Origin: Fundicoccus_A sp052115865
GTDB lineage: Bacteria > Bacillota > Bacilli > Lactobacillales > Aerococcaceae
Length of the DNA stretch: 64,000 nucleotides
Direction: 5' to 3'
NCBI RefSeq assembly: GCF_052115865.1
Contig: NZ_JBQKME010000001.1
Location: forward strand, 372,001 to 436,000
Part shown: in pieces, positions 55,041 through 63,235 of the stretch
Layout: each line of letters begins with the position of its first letter
Position numbering within the stretch: position 1 is the first letter of the stretch
Position numbers and translations under genes: made by a program
The notes under the pieces: generated by a model
What the model was told of the DNA's origin: nothing
What the model saw: the letters and a program-made list of their open reading frames with translations, nothing else
The model's database searches: none

Positions 55041-56251
55041 TGTCGGAAAAAGTATATATTTTAGCGATTAATCGGACAGCTGTAGGAAGTTTTCTTGGAG
55101 CATTATCGGATTTAACCCCCGTTCAATTAGGGTCTCAGTTACTAGAAAAAATGTTGGCCGACCATCCGATCGTAAAAGAAAACGTTGAAGAAGTGATTAT
55201 CGGTAATGTTTTAAGTGCTGGCCACGGGCAAAACGTTGCGCGTCAAGTTTCGGTTAATGCTGGAATTGCCAATGAAGTGCCTGCTTATGGGGTTAATATG
55301 TTGTGCGGAAGTGGTTTAAAGACAATCTATGAAGCCTATACACATATCAAAGCCAGTGAAGCAGATTGTATCATTGCTGGTGGCGTCGAGTCCATGTCAC
55401 AAGCCAAATTTGTTGCGGCTAACAATCTGCGCAAAGGTCAAAAAATGGGTCATTTCAGTATGAGTGATACGATGTTGACTGATGGTTTAACCGATGCCTT
55501 TGAAGGTATTCATATGGGAATTACCGCTGAAAACCTTGCCAATAAATATCAGCTAAGCCGCCAAGAGCAAGATGCTTTTGCTTTTGCTTCGCAAGAAAAA
55601 GCACGTCAAGCACAAACTGATGGTAAATTTAAAGATGAGATTATTCCTATTACCGTTAAAACACGTAAAGTGGAAGTCCTTGTTGAAGAAGATGAATATA
55701 TTAATTATTCCACTACTTTAGAAAAATTGGGTACATTAAGACCTGCTTTTGATCCTGAGGGTAGTGTCACTGCAGGTAATGCTTCTGGCATTAACGATGG
55801 GGCAGCTTTTGCTTTCTTAGTGTCAGAAAAGTTTGTTCAAGAACATCAATTAGAACCATTAGTAGAAGTTTTAGGATTTGGTCAAGGCGGTGTCGATCCA
55901 AGTATCATGGGGATTGGTCCAGTAAGCGCCATCCGTTCTGTCTTGAAGAAAACAGGCTTAACATTGGATCAAATGTCAGTTATTGAATTAAATGAAGCAT
56001 TTGCATCACAATCTCTATCCGTTGTAAAACAATTAACAGAGGATTTAGATTTGGATGAAGAAGAGCTATCTCAAAAAATCAATGTGAATGGTGGAGCCAT
56101 TGCTATCGGACACCCGATCGGTGCTTCCGGAGCACGTATCTCAGCGACATTAGTTCATGAAATGCGACGCCAAGATGAGGCTGAATATGGATTAGCTTCC
56201 TTATGTATTGGTGGCGGTATGGGGATTAGTATGGTAGTTAAGAAAGTTTAG
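55040..56251 (+). CDS. Acetyl-CoA acetyltransferase (thiolase)
   Basis: A 403-residue thiolase II that condenses two acetyl-CoA to acetoacetyl-CoA or runs the reverse reaction. All catalytic residues are present: Cys89 in NMLCGSGLKT, His358 in GHPIGASGAR and Cys389 in LCIGGGMG, with INVNGGAIAIGHP before the His. Start overlaps the stop of the deleted SDR gene. It is the only apparently intact enzyme in a group whose other members are damaged. A role in mevalonate synthesis or in short-chain acyl metabolism is possible. Confidence 0.92.
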   Translation: MSEKVYILAINRTAVGSFLGALSDLTPVQLGSQLLEKMLADHPIVKENVEEVIIGNVLSAGHGQNVARQVSVNAGIANEVPAYGVNMLCGSGLKTIYEAYTHIKASEADCIIAGGVESMSQAKFVAANNLRKGQKMGHFSMSDTMLTDGLTDAFEGIHMGITAENLANKYQLSRQEQDAFAFASQEKARQAQTDGKFKDEIIPITVKTRKVEVLVEEDEYINYSTTLEKLGTLRPAFDPEGSVTAGNASGINDGAAFAFLVSEKFVQEHQLEPLVEVLGFGQGGVDPSIMGIGPVSAIRSVLKKTGLTLDQMSVIELNEAFASQSLSVVKQLTEDLDLDEEELSQKINVNGGAIAIGHPIGASGARISATLVHEMRRQDEAEYGLASLCIGGGMGISMVVKKV

Positions 56252-56259
56252 GTAATATA

Positions 56260-56290
56260 AAAAAACTGGACGATTTCAGTCCAGTTTTTT
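56260..56290. terminator. Bidirectional terminator between thiolase and DUF697 genes
   Basis: AAAAACTGGACG and GTCCAGTTTTTT surround ATTTCA. The stem has A and T runs on both sides and serves the convergent genes. Confidence 0.85.
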
Positions 56291-57269
56291 ATATTGGGTC
56301 TATTTCATTGGCAGCTTCTTTATTTCTATCAAAGCCAAAGAATCGTTTAGCTGTCCCAACACCAGCTTTTTTAGCGGCGTTGCCGACCGTCTTCAAAACT
56401 GTTTTACTATTACTTTGAATGATTGACCCCATATAACTAATGGCCAACATAGAAGTACTGCGTTTCAAACTTTGTTGATTCAACCTATGATAACTACTTA
56501 AATAATTTTGTGTAATTAAACCAACGCGTAAGGTTAAGAATGCATTCACAGAACCTTCCATCATCGAACTGACAACAAGATTTGCTATTGGAACCATACC
56601 AGGGATGGCTGATGCGATACTTTCACCTAAAATGGAAGCAATTAATGGCTCCATTTGTGTTTCAATTAAATCGGTATCTTCTAAAGTTCTGGCCATAAAC
56701 ATAATACTTCCAACTTGGGCATATAATTTAATTAAGCTCGCTAGTGAAGGGCGCGTACCATAAATATTGGCTAATTGCCAAATCATTCGGATATTTGAAA
56801 AGATAACCATCAAACTATCAAGGGATCCATTTTGTGAAATGGCTGTACTTAGGAAAATGGCATTGGCATTTTCTTTAATTAATGGCAGTGATAATTCATT
56901 TAAACTCGTAAAGCTTTCTTCAATTTGCTCTTCAATATTTGGATGATTTGTATCAAAGTTAATCTGTGAATTTGCTTGTAACTGTTCAGCCAGTTGTTGT
57001 AAATACTCTTGGTATTCTTCTTGTGAATGATTTTCAGCTAATTCAATCGTTAGAGGCTTGCTAAATAACAAACGACCAAGTTTATAACCAACATAGGCAA
57101 GAACGCCTAGAAGGATGCTGAGTACAACCACTGCAAAAAGGGGATGGATTGTTTCTAAAAGCTGATACAGTAAAATAAATTGATTAAACAGGAAAATCGT
57201 AAAAATAATGCCAAAAATAACACTGAGCCACAATAAAATACGCTGCAAGTCTTTCCACCAACTATTCAT
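56289..57269 (-). CDS. DUF697 (YcjF-like) membrane protein
   Basis: About 326 residues. Two N-terminal membrane helices (about 8-30 and 38-62) are followed by a soluble, mostly helical DUF697 domain: STAISQNGSLDSLMVIFSNIRMIWQLANIYGTRPS and SMMEGSVNAFLTLRVGLITQNYL. ATG 57269 is chosen because GGAGGG lies just upstream; a longer frame to 57323 lacks a site. Function of the family is not established. It is a single gene, convergent with the thiolase gene, and its stop overlaps the shared terminator. Confidence 0.75.
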   Translation of the reverse strand: MNSWWKDLQRILLWLSVIFGIIFTIFLFNQFILLYQLLETIHPLFAVVVLSILLGVLAYVGYKLGRLLFSKPLTIELAENHSQEEYQEYLQQLAEQLQANSQINFDTNHPNIEEQIEESFTSLNELSLPLIKENANAIFLSTAISQNGSLDSLMVIFSNIRMIWQLANIYGTRPSLASLIKLYAQVGSIMFMARTLEDTDLIETQMEPLIASILGESIASAIPGMVPIANLVVSSMMEGSVNAFLTLRVGLITQNYLSSYHRLNQQSLKRSTSMLAISYMGSIIQSNSKTVLKTVGNAAKKAGVGTAKRFFGFDRNKEAANEIDPI

Positions 57270-57350
57270 GAAATAATCCCTCCTAATAAATATCATTATA
57301 GTCGTTTTTGTATCGCTCAGCATCGGTCATGAGACTGATATTTATTTAAA

Positions 57351-57383
57351 TAAAAATATCCAGCTACATAAAGCAGCTGGATG
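57351..57383 (-). terminator. Terminator after the acidic PepSY protein gene
   Basis: On the minus strand ATCCAGCT pairs with AGCTGGAT and is followed by ATTTTTATTT. Confidence 0.75.
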
Positions 57384-57421
57384 AAAGAGTATTTATATGT
57401 CAGTAAGATCTTAGTAGACGA

Positions 57422-58468
57422 TTATTCTACACTTTCTACTTCTTCTTCAACACTTTCTAAAGCTGGATCTTCAACAGATTCGATGACTTCTTCAGTTGCT
57501 GGATCAGCGACTTCTTCAGCAGGTGCAGAAGGGTCAACAACATCGTCACCTGAAGCAGCAAACACTTCGGCAGTGAACGCATCTACCCAAACTTCAGCGT
57601 TGCGGTTACCAAACATTTCGTCTGATTCTTCGTGGACTTGAATCATCCAATATGGGTTTGTGTGTTCGTCTTGGTTGTATACTAAGTCCCATTCAACGGC
57701 TTCACCGTAACCAACATGGTCAATAGCTGCTTGATTGATTTCATCAAAGCTTAAAGCTTGTTCGATATCGAATGTTTCATTTGCTAAACGTTCAGTAGCA
57801 TCTTCTGAATCAAGTTCGTTAATATCACCTTCAATAAGGTCGCCTGTTTCATAATAAGCTACTTCATATTCTGTTTTTTCATCTAAAGCAAAAATACGAA
57901 TTTCATAGTGAACTTCTTCTTCATCTTCTGTTGTTGCTGTTGCTTCATCAACATCAGATTCTAGGTTGTCGACTTCATCTTCGAGATCAGACTCAACGCT
58001 CTCTAAGTCACCTTCAACTTCAACACTTTCTTCAACGTTGGCTGGGTCTTCAACAACTTCAGTTGTTTCAGCATCGTCTACTTCGTCTGTGTTGTCGTCA
58101 CCGTTAAATAGTTCGGTGAACTGAGTCCATAAATCTTCACTCATTTCAGAAATGTGAATTCGACTAATTTGCGCATCCGGATAAGTTTCGCGGAAATTAT
58201 TTAAGGCAGTTTCAAATGCTGTTTGTTCCGCAGTAGCTTCTGTTGTAGTTTCTTCTGTTTCTGTTTCAGTAGATTCGGATTCAGTTGATTCTTCTTCGGA
58301 TTCGGTAGCGTCTCTTTCTTCAGTTGTTTCAGTTTCTTCTGAAACTAATTCAGATGTTTCTTCCGATTCAGTTTCTTCTTGAGCAACAACAAATTGAGCA
58401 GCTAATAATGAAGTCATTAGCATGGCGCTTGTTCCAATTGTCAATAATTTCTTAATAGATTTCTTCAT
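57422..58468 (-). CDS. Secreted, strongly acidic protein with PepSY-type domain
   Basis: A 348-residue exported protein. The signal peptide (MKKSIKKLLTIG, then LLAAQFVVAQEE) ends in A-Q-E. Residues about 30-80 are almost all Glu, Ser and Thr. A first PepSY-like unit runs about 80-115 (FETALNNFRETYPDAQISRIHI), another acidic linker about 120-175, then beta strands (YEIRIFALDEKTEYEVAYY), and a second PepSY-type unit about 230-300 (IDHVGYGEAVEWDLVYNQDEHTNPYWMIQVH). The tail is again acidic. No lipobox or LPXTG. Calcium or cell-wall binding are possible uses of the acidic parts. The ATG follows AGGAGAG. Confidence 0.72.
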   Translation of the reverse strand: MKKSIKKLLTIGTSAMLMTSLLAAQFVVAQEETESEETSELVSEETETTEERDATESEEESTESESTETETEETTTEATAEQTAFETALNNFRETYPDAQISRIHISEMSEDLWTQFTELFNGDDNTDEVDDAETTEVVEDPANVEESVEVEGDLESVESDLEDEVDNLESDVDEATATTEDEEEVHYEIRIFALDEKTEYEVAYYETGDLIEGDINELDSEDATERLANETFDIEQALSFDEINQAAIDHVGYGEAVEWDLVYNQDEHTNPYWMIQVHEESDEMFGNRNAEVWVDAFTAEVFAASGDDVVDPSAPAEEVADPATEEVIESVEDPALESVEEEVESVE

Positions 58469-58602
58469 TATAATCTCTCCTAAAATTTTTTTAATTGAAC
58501 GATAAAGAAATCAAACACTCTTTATATCCATAAATTGATTATAACAAATATAATTAAATTTACTAATAAAACGCTTTAAAAAGACAATAAAATATTATAA
58601 TA

Positions 58603-58650
58603 GAAAAATCCCCTTAAAAAATAGTGATATTTATTAAGGGGGTTTTAAAA
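58603..58650 (-). terminator. Terminator after azlD
   Basis: On the minus strand AACCCCCTTAA pairs with TTAAGGGGATT across a loop that contains a partial copy of the frequent 11-mer; a T-rich stretch follows. Confidence 0.7.
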
Positions 58651-58658
58651 TAATAATT

Positions 58659-58988
58659 TTAAATAAATACAATTTGAACTAAAAACATATATAAGATTGT
58701 TGACACAGCAATGGTTAACATTGTGTTTCTTCTCCACACATGAAGAAAAATTAAGACGACAGAAGCGATTATTTCAGGTAATCCATATGGATAAGGAAAA
58801 ATAATCGTATCTTTAAAAGAATAGACTACTAAGAGTCCAATAACGGCAGCTGGTAAGGTGTGGCTTAAATATTGAATAAATTTTGGTGGTGTTTTATGGG
58901 GTGGGAAAATAATAAAAGCTAAAAATCGGGTTAAGACGGTTCCGGCCATAATTATGAGGATGGTCAAAATCAATTGAGTATTAGACAT
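58659..58988 (-). CDS. azlD: Branched-chain amino acid exporter small subunit AzlD
   Basis: A 109-residue membrane protein with three to four helices. LTRFLAFIIFPPHKTPPKFIQYLSHTLPAAVIGLLVVYSF is the AzlD pattern. Together with AzlC it forms an exporter of branched-chain amino acids. Its start overlaps the azlC end by 8 bases, so it is coupled. Confidence 0.9.
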   Translation of the reverse strand: MSNTQLILTILIIMAGTVLTRFLAFIIFPPHKTPPKFIQYLSHTLPAAVIGLLVVYSFKDTIIFPYPYGLPEIIASVVLIFLHVWRRNTMLTIAVSTILYMFLVQIVFI

Positions 58989-59667
58989 GGGATTGCTCCT
59001 TTAAGAAATATTCTGCTGCAAAAATAATTAGGATCATGATCATAGATGGAATCATAAAATTGCTTGCCCCAAAAATGGCTAAACATAAAAGTGGCGCCAA
59101 TAGGCCTATTAATGAAGCGCCATGATCAGTTGTATTTAGCCAACGTTCGACAAAAATACTCAGAAAAAGAGCAGTTAAAACAAATTCAATTCCTTTTGTG
59201 TTAAATGAAATAAAGCTCCCCAGAAAAGCGCCAATGGCTGTTGCTAAAACCCAATAGAAATGGTCGAGCCAAGAAACATGGAAATATGCCCAAGCTGGAT
59301 TGATATTTTCTGGAATTCGCATAGAAACATTCAAAGAAAAAGTTTCATCACTCAATGTAAAAATACTGTACCATTTTTGCCAACCCATTTGATGGTATTG
59401 ACGTAAAAGAGCGATGGAGTAAAAAATATGTCTAGCATTGACCATTAAGGTCAAAACAAAAGCAGCGATCGGATCAAAAGAGGCTGCTAATAAAGGTATG
59501 GCCGCATACTGCATCGATCCCGCATATACAAAAATACTCATAAAGATAGGAATCCAAATATCAAAACCTTGTGAAGTAACTAAAAATCCATATGCAATCC
59601 CTAAAAATAAATATCCGGTCATAATCGGGATCGTCATCGGAAATACAAATTTAAAAGCTTCTTTCAA
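58981..59667 (-). CDS. azlC: Branched-chain amino acid exporter large subunit AzlC
   Basis: A 228-residue AzlC with several membrane helices. PIMTGYLFLGIAYGFLV, FVYAGSMQYAAIPLLA and TLMVNARHIFYSIALL are the family segments. ATG at 59667 follows AAAGGTGG on the minus strand. First gene of the azlCD pair. It is divergent from the methionine-type ABC genes across a 267-base gap, in which neither a SAM riboswitch nor a T-box was recognised. Confidence 0.92.
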   Translation of the reverse strand: MKEAFKFVFPMTIPIMTGYLFLGIAYGFLVTSQGFDIWIPIFMSIFVYAGSMQYAAIPLLAASFDPIAAFVLTLMVNARHIFYSIALLRQYHQMGWQKWYSIFTLSDETFSLNVSMRIPENINPAWAYFHVSWLDHFYWVLATAIGAFLGSFISFNTKGIEFVLTALFLSIFVERWLNTTDHGASLIGLLAPLLCLAIFGASNFMIPSMIMILIIFAAEYFLKEQSHV

Positions 59668-59934
59668 TTAAATACCACCTTTAAAAATAATTATATTCTC
59701 ATAATTTTAATGTTGTTTTGAAAATAAGTCAATTCGTTTTCAGAAAAAATGCGGTATAGCTATGAAATTTGTATAAGAACAATTTTTATCTGTGTTTGTG
59801 AAAAGTGTAATCTGTTTTATTGAAAATGCAATGTTGCTTAAAAATGTATACTATGATAAAGTTAGTGTACTGAAACACATCGAGGAATCTGTATTATTGT
59901 TTGGAGTAAAATAGGGGGAGGTAGGTGGAAACAA

Positions 59935-60681
59935 ATGATCCAATTTAAGAATGTTAGTAAAATATATAAATTAGAAAAAAGTAATAAAGAACTACATGCC
60001 TTGAAAAATATTAGTTTTACGATAAATGAACAAGAAGTTTTTGGCGTTATCGGACAATCAGGGGCAGGAAAATCGACACTTTTGCGAATGATCAATCAAC
60101 TTGAAGTAGCAGATCAAGGTAGTGTGATTGTAGATGGGGTTGATATGTGTCAAGTGAATGCCAATGATTTACGCTATTATCGCAAAGATATCGGCATGAT
60201 ATTTCAGCAATTTAATCTGCTTTCGAATTTAACCGTAGAAGAAAATATTTTATTGCCATTGAAATTGCACCATTATGATGAATTTTTAGATTTGAATGAA
60301 ATCTTACGTTTTGTCGGCTTAGAAGATAAACGACATAGTTATCCAGCTCATTTATCTGGCGGACAAAAACAAAGAGTCGGAATCGCTCGTGCCTTGATTA
60401 TTAAACCAAAAATATTACTGTGTGATGAGCCTACTTCTGCCTTGGACGAACAAACGACAAGTGAGATTGTTGATGTTTTACGTAGAGCTAACAAAAAATA
60501 TAATATAACAACGGTTATCGTCACGCATGAGTTAAATGTAGTTAAAGCATTATGCCAGCGTGTGGCTATCATGGAAGAGGGACAGTTGATTGATTTATTA
60601 ACGATTACACCAAGTGATTCGGTCTTAAAATCCCAGACTTATAGAGAGCGTGCGATGGAGGTATTAGCTGATGAATCGTGA
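59935..60681 (+). CDS. Methionine-type ABC transporter ATP-binding protein, short form
   Basis: A 248-residue ABC ATPase of the MetN type. Walker A is GQSGAGKST (residues 43-51), the Q-loop is IFQQFNLL, the signature LSGGQKQR and Walker B ILLCDEPTSALD. MetN usually has a further 90-100 residues forming a NIL regulatory domain that binds methionine; that domain is missing here. ATG after GGGGGAGG. Followed, with 11 bases of overlap, by the permease gene. Confidence 0.87.
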   Translation: MIQFKNVSKIYKLEKSNKELHALKNISFTINEQEVFGVIGQSGAGKSTLLRMINQLEVADQGSVIVDGVDMCQVNANDLRYYRKDIGMIFQQFNLLSNLTVEENILLPLKLHHYDEFLDLNEILRFVGLEDKRHSYPAHLSGGQKQRVGIARALIIKPKILLCDEPTSALDEQTTSEIVDVLRRANKKYNITTVIVTHELNVVKALCQRVAIMEEGQLIDLLTITPSDSVLKSQTYRERAMEVLADES

Positions 60682-61360
60682 AGCTTTAAGTTTATATTTT
60701 GAACGCCTAGCCGAGTTTGGCCCTACTTTAGTAGAAAGTCTTTGGGAAACTGCTATCATGCTCGGATTTGCGTCGATTGCCGCAATTATTATTGGTTTAC
60801 CAATGGGAACGCTTTTGTATTTAACTGCAAGAGGGCGTATTTTGGAAAATAAGTGGATGTATCAAACAGCGAATATTATTGTCAATATTATCCGTTCATT
60901 TCCCTTTTTATTGTTAGTTATTGCCCTGCAACCTTTAGTGCGCATGTTATATGGAAGAGCAACAGGAAATCCAGTTGCAGCATCTTTTCCAATGATGGTT
61001 ATTGCAGTAGCCTTATATGCTCGTTCCGTTGAACAATCTCTGAGTGAAGTACCCAAAGGGGTTGTTGAAACAGGACGTGCGATGGGAGCTTCCTTGCTAC
61101 AATTAGTGACTAAGTTTGTGTATGTGGAAGCTAGAAGCTCTTTAATTATAGGATTCACAACTTCATTTGTTAGTTTTATCTCTTACTCAACCATTATGGG
61201 GGTTGTTGGAGGAGGCGGGATAGGTCAGTTTGCTATTCGATACGGCTACCAACGTTTCGAAGATGATATAATGTATACAGCAATTGTTGTCATTATTATT
61301 TTAGTTCAAATTGTACAGTGGTTCGGTTTGAAAACAGCCGATTCATTAGATAAACGATAA
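60671..61360 (+). CDS. Methionine-type ABC transporter permease (MetI-like)
   Basis: A 229-residue permease with five membrane segments. NIIRSFPFLLLVIALQPLVR and VPKGVVETGRAMGASLLQLVTKFVYVEA (the EAA-type loop) are characteristic of MetI. The start overlaps the ATPase gene; the binding-protein gene follows after 22 bases. Confidence 0.9.
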   Translation: MNREALSLYFERLAEFGPTLVESLWETAIMLGFASIAAIIIGLPMGTLLYLTARGRILENKWMYQTANIIVNIIRSFPFLLLVIALQPLVRMLYGRATGNPVAASFPMMVIAVALYARSVEQSLSEVPKGVVETGRAMGASLLQLVTKFVYVEARSSLIIGFTTSFVSFISYSTIMGVVGGGGIGQFAIRYGYQRFEDDIMYTAIVVIIILVQIVQWFGLKTADSLDKR

Positions 61361-61382
61361 ACAGGAAGGATAGATTGATAAA

Positions 61383-62231
61383 ATGATGAAAAAATTATTT
61401 ATTTCAGGATTAGCCTTATTATTAGGAGTTAACGCAACAACCATCGTGACAGCTCAAGACGAAAATGTTTTACGCGTTGCGTCACACTTACCACCAATGA
61501 CGGATGTTGTTGAAATTGCTGGTGAAGCAATCGTTGACCCATATTCAGTTGAATTAGTAGAAGTAACCGATAATATTCAATATAATGAAGCACTCTTAAA
61601 TGATGAAGTTATCGCAAGCTTTGCTCAACACGAACCTTTTATGGAAGTATTCAACCAAGAACGTGACGGCGACTTAGTTGCTGTACAACCAATTTATAAC
61701 GCTGTTGTAGGGTTCTATTCACCGACTTATGACAGTATCGATGAAATTGAAGAAGGCGCAGAAGTAGCGATTCCTTCAGATTCTACCAACGAAGCACGTG
61801 CCCTATTGATTTTACAAGATCAAGGTTTACTAACTTTAGATGAAGAAGCAGGTTTCTTTGCAACAGTTGAAGATATCACTGATAACCCATTAAACTTAGA
61901 ATTTGAGCATATCGATTTATTAAACTTAACCGCAGCTTATGAAGATGGTTATGATTTAGTTTTCAACTATCCAACTTACATTGCCAGTATTGATTTAACT
62001 CCTGCTGACGCCATTTTCTTAGAAGACCAAGAAGACAATACTTTCGCTATCCAATTAGTGGTACGTGAAGGTAACGTTGATTCAGATGAAATTAAAGCAC
62101 TTATCGAAGCGTTCACTTCACAAGAAGTCTATGATTTCTTAGCTGAACTAGAAAAAGACGGCCACCTAAGACCAGCTTTTGAAGTAGAAGAAACAGAAGA
62201 AGCTGAAGAATCAGAAGAATCAGCTGAATAA
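61383..62231 (+). CDS. NlpA/MetQ-family substrate-binding protein without lipobox
   Basis: A 282-residue binding protein of the methionine importer (D- or L-methionine or a dipeptide by family). Mature features are LRVASHLPPMTDVVEIA, NEALLNDEVIASFAQHEPFM, AIPSDSTNEARALLILQDQGLL and YIASIDLTPADAIFLED. The signal peptide ends TTIVTAQDEN and has no cysteine, whereas MetQ proteins are normally lipoproteins. The C-terminus is a 20-residue tail of Glu, Ser and Ala. Third gene of the importer operon; a terminator follows. Confidence 0.87.
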   Translation: MMKKLFISGLALLLGVNATTIVTAQDENVLRVASHLPPMTDVVEIAGEAIVDPYSVELVEVTDNIQYNEALLNDEVIASFAQHEPFMEVFNQERDGDLVAVQPIYNAVVGFYSPTYDSIDEIEEGAEVAIPSDSTNEARALLILQDQGLLTLDEEAGFFATVEDITDNPLNLEFEHIDLLNLTAAYEDGYDLVFNYPTYIASIDLTPADAIFLEDQEDNTFAIQLVVREGNVDSDEIKALIEAFTSQEVYDFLAELEKDGHLRPAFEVEETEEAEESEESAE

Positions 62232-62269
62232 AACAAATAAATATCCCTGCAAAAAACTAACATAACAAC

Positions 62270-62306
62270 CACCACCTTATTTTGGTAGATAGGGTGGCTT
62301 TTTTGT
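62270..62306 (+). terminator. Intrinsic terminator after the methionine-type importer genes
   Basis: CCACCTTAT pairs with ATAGGGTGG, with G-T and A-T closure, followed by CTTTTTTG. Confidence 0.75.
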
Positions 62307-62534
62307 GCTGTTAAGAGGTTATTGTGTTTTATATAGGGGATGATGACGGGGGAAGAAAGTAGGTGGTGACTTGGAATGATATTAAAAGGCTTTAATGACG
62401 ATGAAGGCCATAAAATTGTGTAAAAACCATGAATAGACGAGGCTAAAGTTTTAAACTTGTTTTAGTAACGAAGTCATTTTTGGTATTCGAGGAGGAAACG
62501 ATTAGCTATTTAATGCTGAGCGGATGGTTCGCGT

Positions 62535-62770
62535 TCGTTTGAAAAGTTGATTTCATCCGAGCGGCTGGTGTGCGGTCGTTTGAAAAGTTGGTTTCATCCG
62601 AGCGGCTGGTGTGCGGTCGTATGAAAAGTTGATTTCATCCGAGCAGTTGGTTCGCGCTCGTATGAAAAGGTAGTTTCATCCGAGCGGTTCGTGTGCGCTC
62701 GTTTGAAAAGATGGTTTCATCCGAGCGGTTGGTTCGCGCTCGTTTGAAAACTTAGTTTCATCCGAGCGGT
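62535..62770. repeat. Tandem palindromic array, family C (six 41-base units)
   Basis: TCGTTTGAAAA or TCGTATGAAAA starts at 62535, 62576, 62617, 62658, 62699 and 62740, exactly 41 bases apart. Each pairs a CTCGTTTGAAA-like arm with TTTCATCCGAG. It is a diverged version of the array at 26302; here the left arm has drifted in every unit (GTTTG or GTATG against CATCC), so the palindrome is weaker. Confidence 0.87.
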
Positions 62771-62984
62771 TTATGCCTGCTTGTTTATATGTATATGTCA
62801 ATTGAAAATTGTCCAACATTGCAATTAAAAACTGTTCACTTAGACTTCTTCTTTGGAAATTTTTTTATCCATGAACTCGTCGCGAAAACGAGTGCCACTT
62901 TGGGAACTCGTCGAGAGAAAGATTGGATACATACTGCATATGATAGCTCAATCAATTTACACAATTTCTGGGACTTACTTTTAA

Positions 62985-63105
62985 TGTCAGTGAACAATGC
63001 TTTTGAGTGACATTTAAAGTGTTTTTAATGTAGGTGAACTGACCTATTGAGTGACATTAAGACTGTTTATTGTCTGTGAACCGACCCTTGAAGTGACAAA
63101 ACAGT
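62985..63105. repeat. Degenerate family A-like repeat
   Basis: AATGTCAGTGAAC, AATGTAGGTGAAC and TTGTCTGTGAACC elements alternate with GAGTGACATT at 63005, 63049 and 63091 (spacings 44 and 42). Related to the arrays at 34749 and 35396. The rest of the gap from 62240 to 63150 shows no credible gene. Confidence 0.65.
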
Positions 63106-63150
63106 TCTATTTTCTGGCTGCTGTAAAGTTATTCCCAAAATGATAGCAAT

Positions 63151-63200
63151 AAAAAAACAGAAACCACTAACTCATAAATGAAAAGTGGTTTCTGTTTTTA
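63151..63200 (-). terminator. Terminator after the FMN-binding protein gene
   Basis: AAAAACAGAAACCACTT-type arms pair with AAGTGGTTTCTGTTTTT across about 14 bases. It is flanked by A and T runs and works in both directions. Confidence 0.88.
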
Positions 63201-63235
63201 GCTGGCTGAGAGCAATGTCCCCAAACCTAATGAAA

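Noticed and set aside
59668..59934. SAM riboswitch or T-box before the methionine-type importer
   Set aside because: I could not find the conserved cores or a terminator/antiterminator pair; the gap is only AT-rich.
62789..63010. 73-codon frame between repeat arrays
   Set aside because: No recognisable protein or ribosome site, and it runs into a degenerate repeat.
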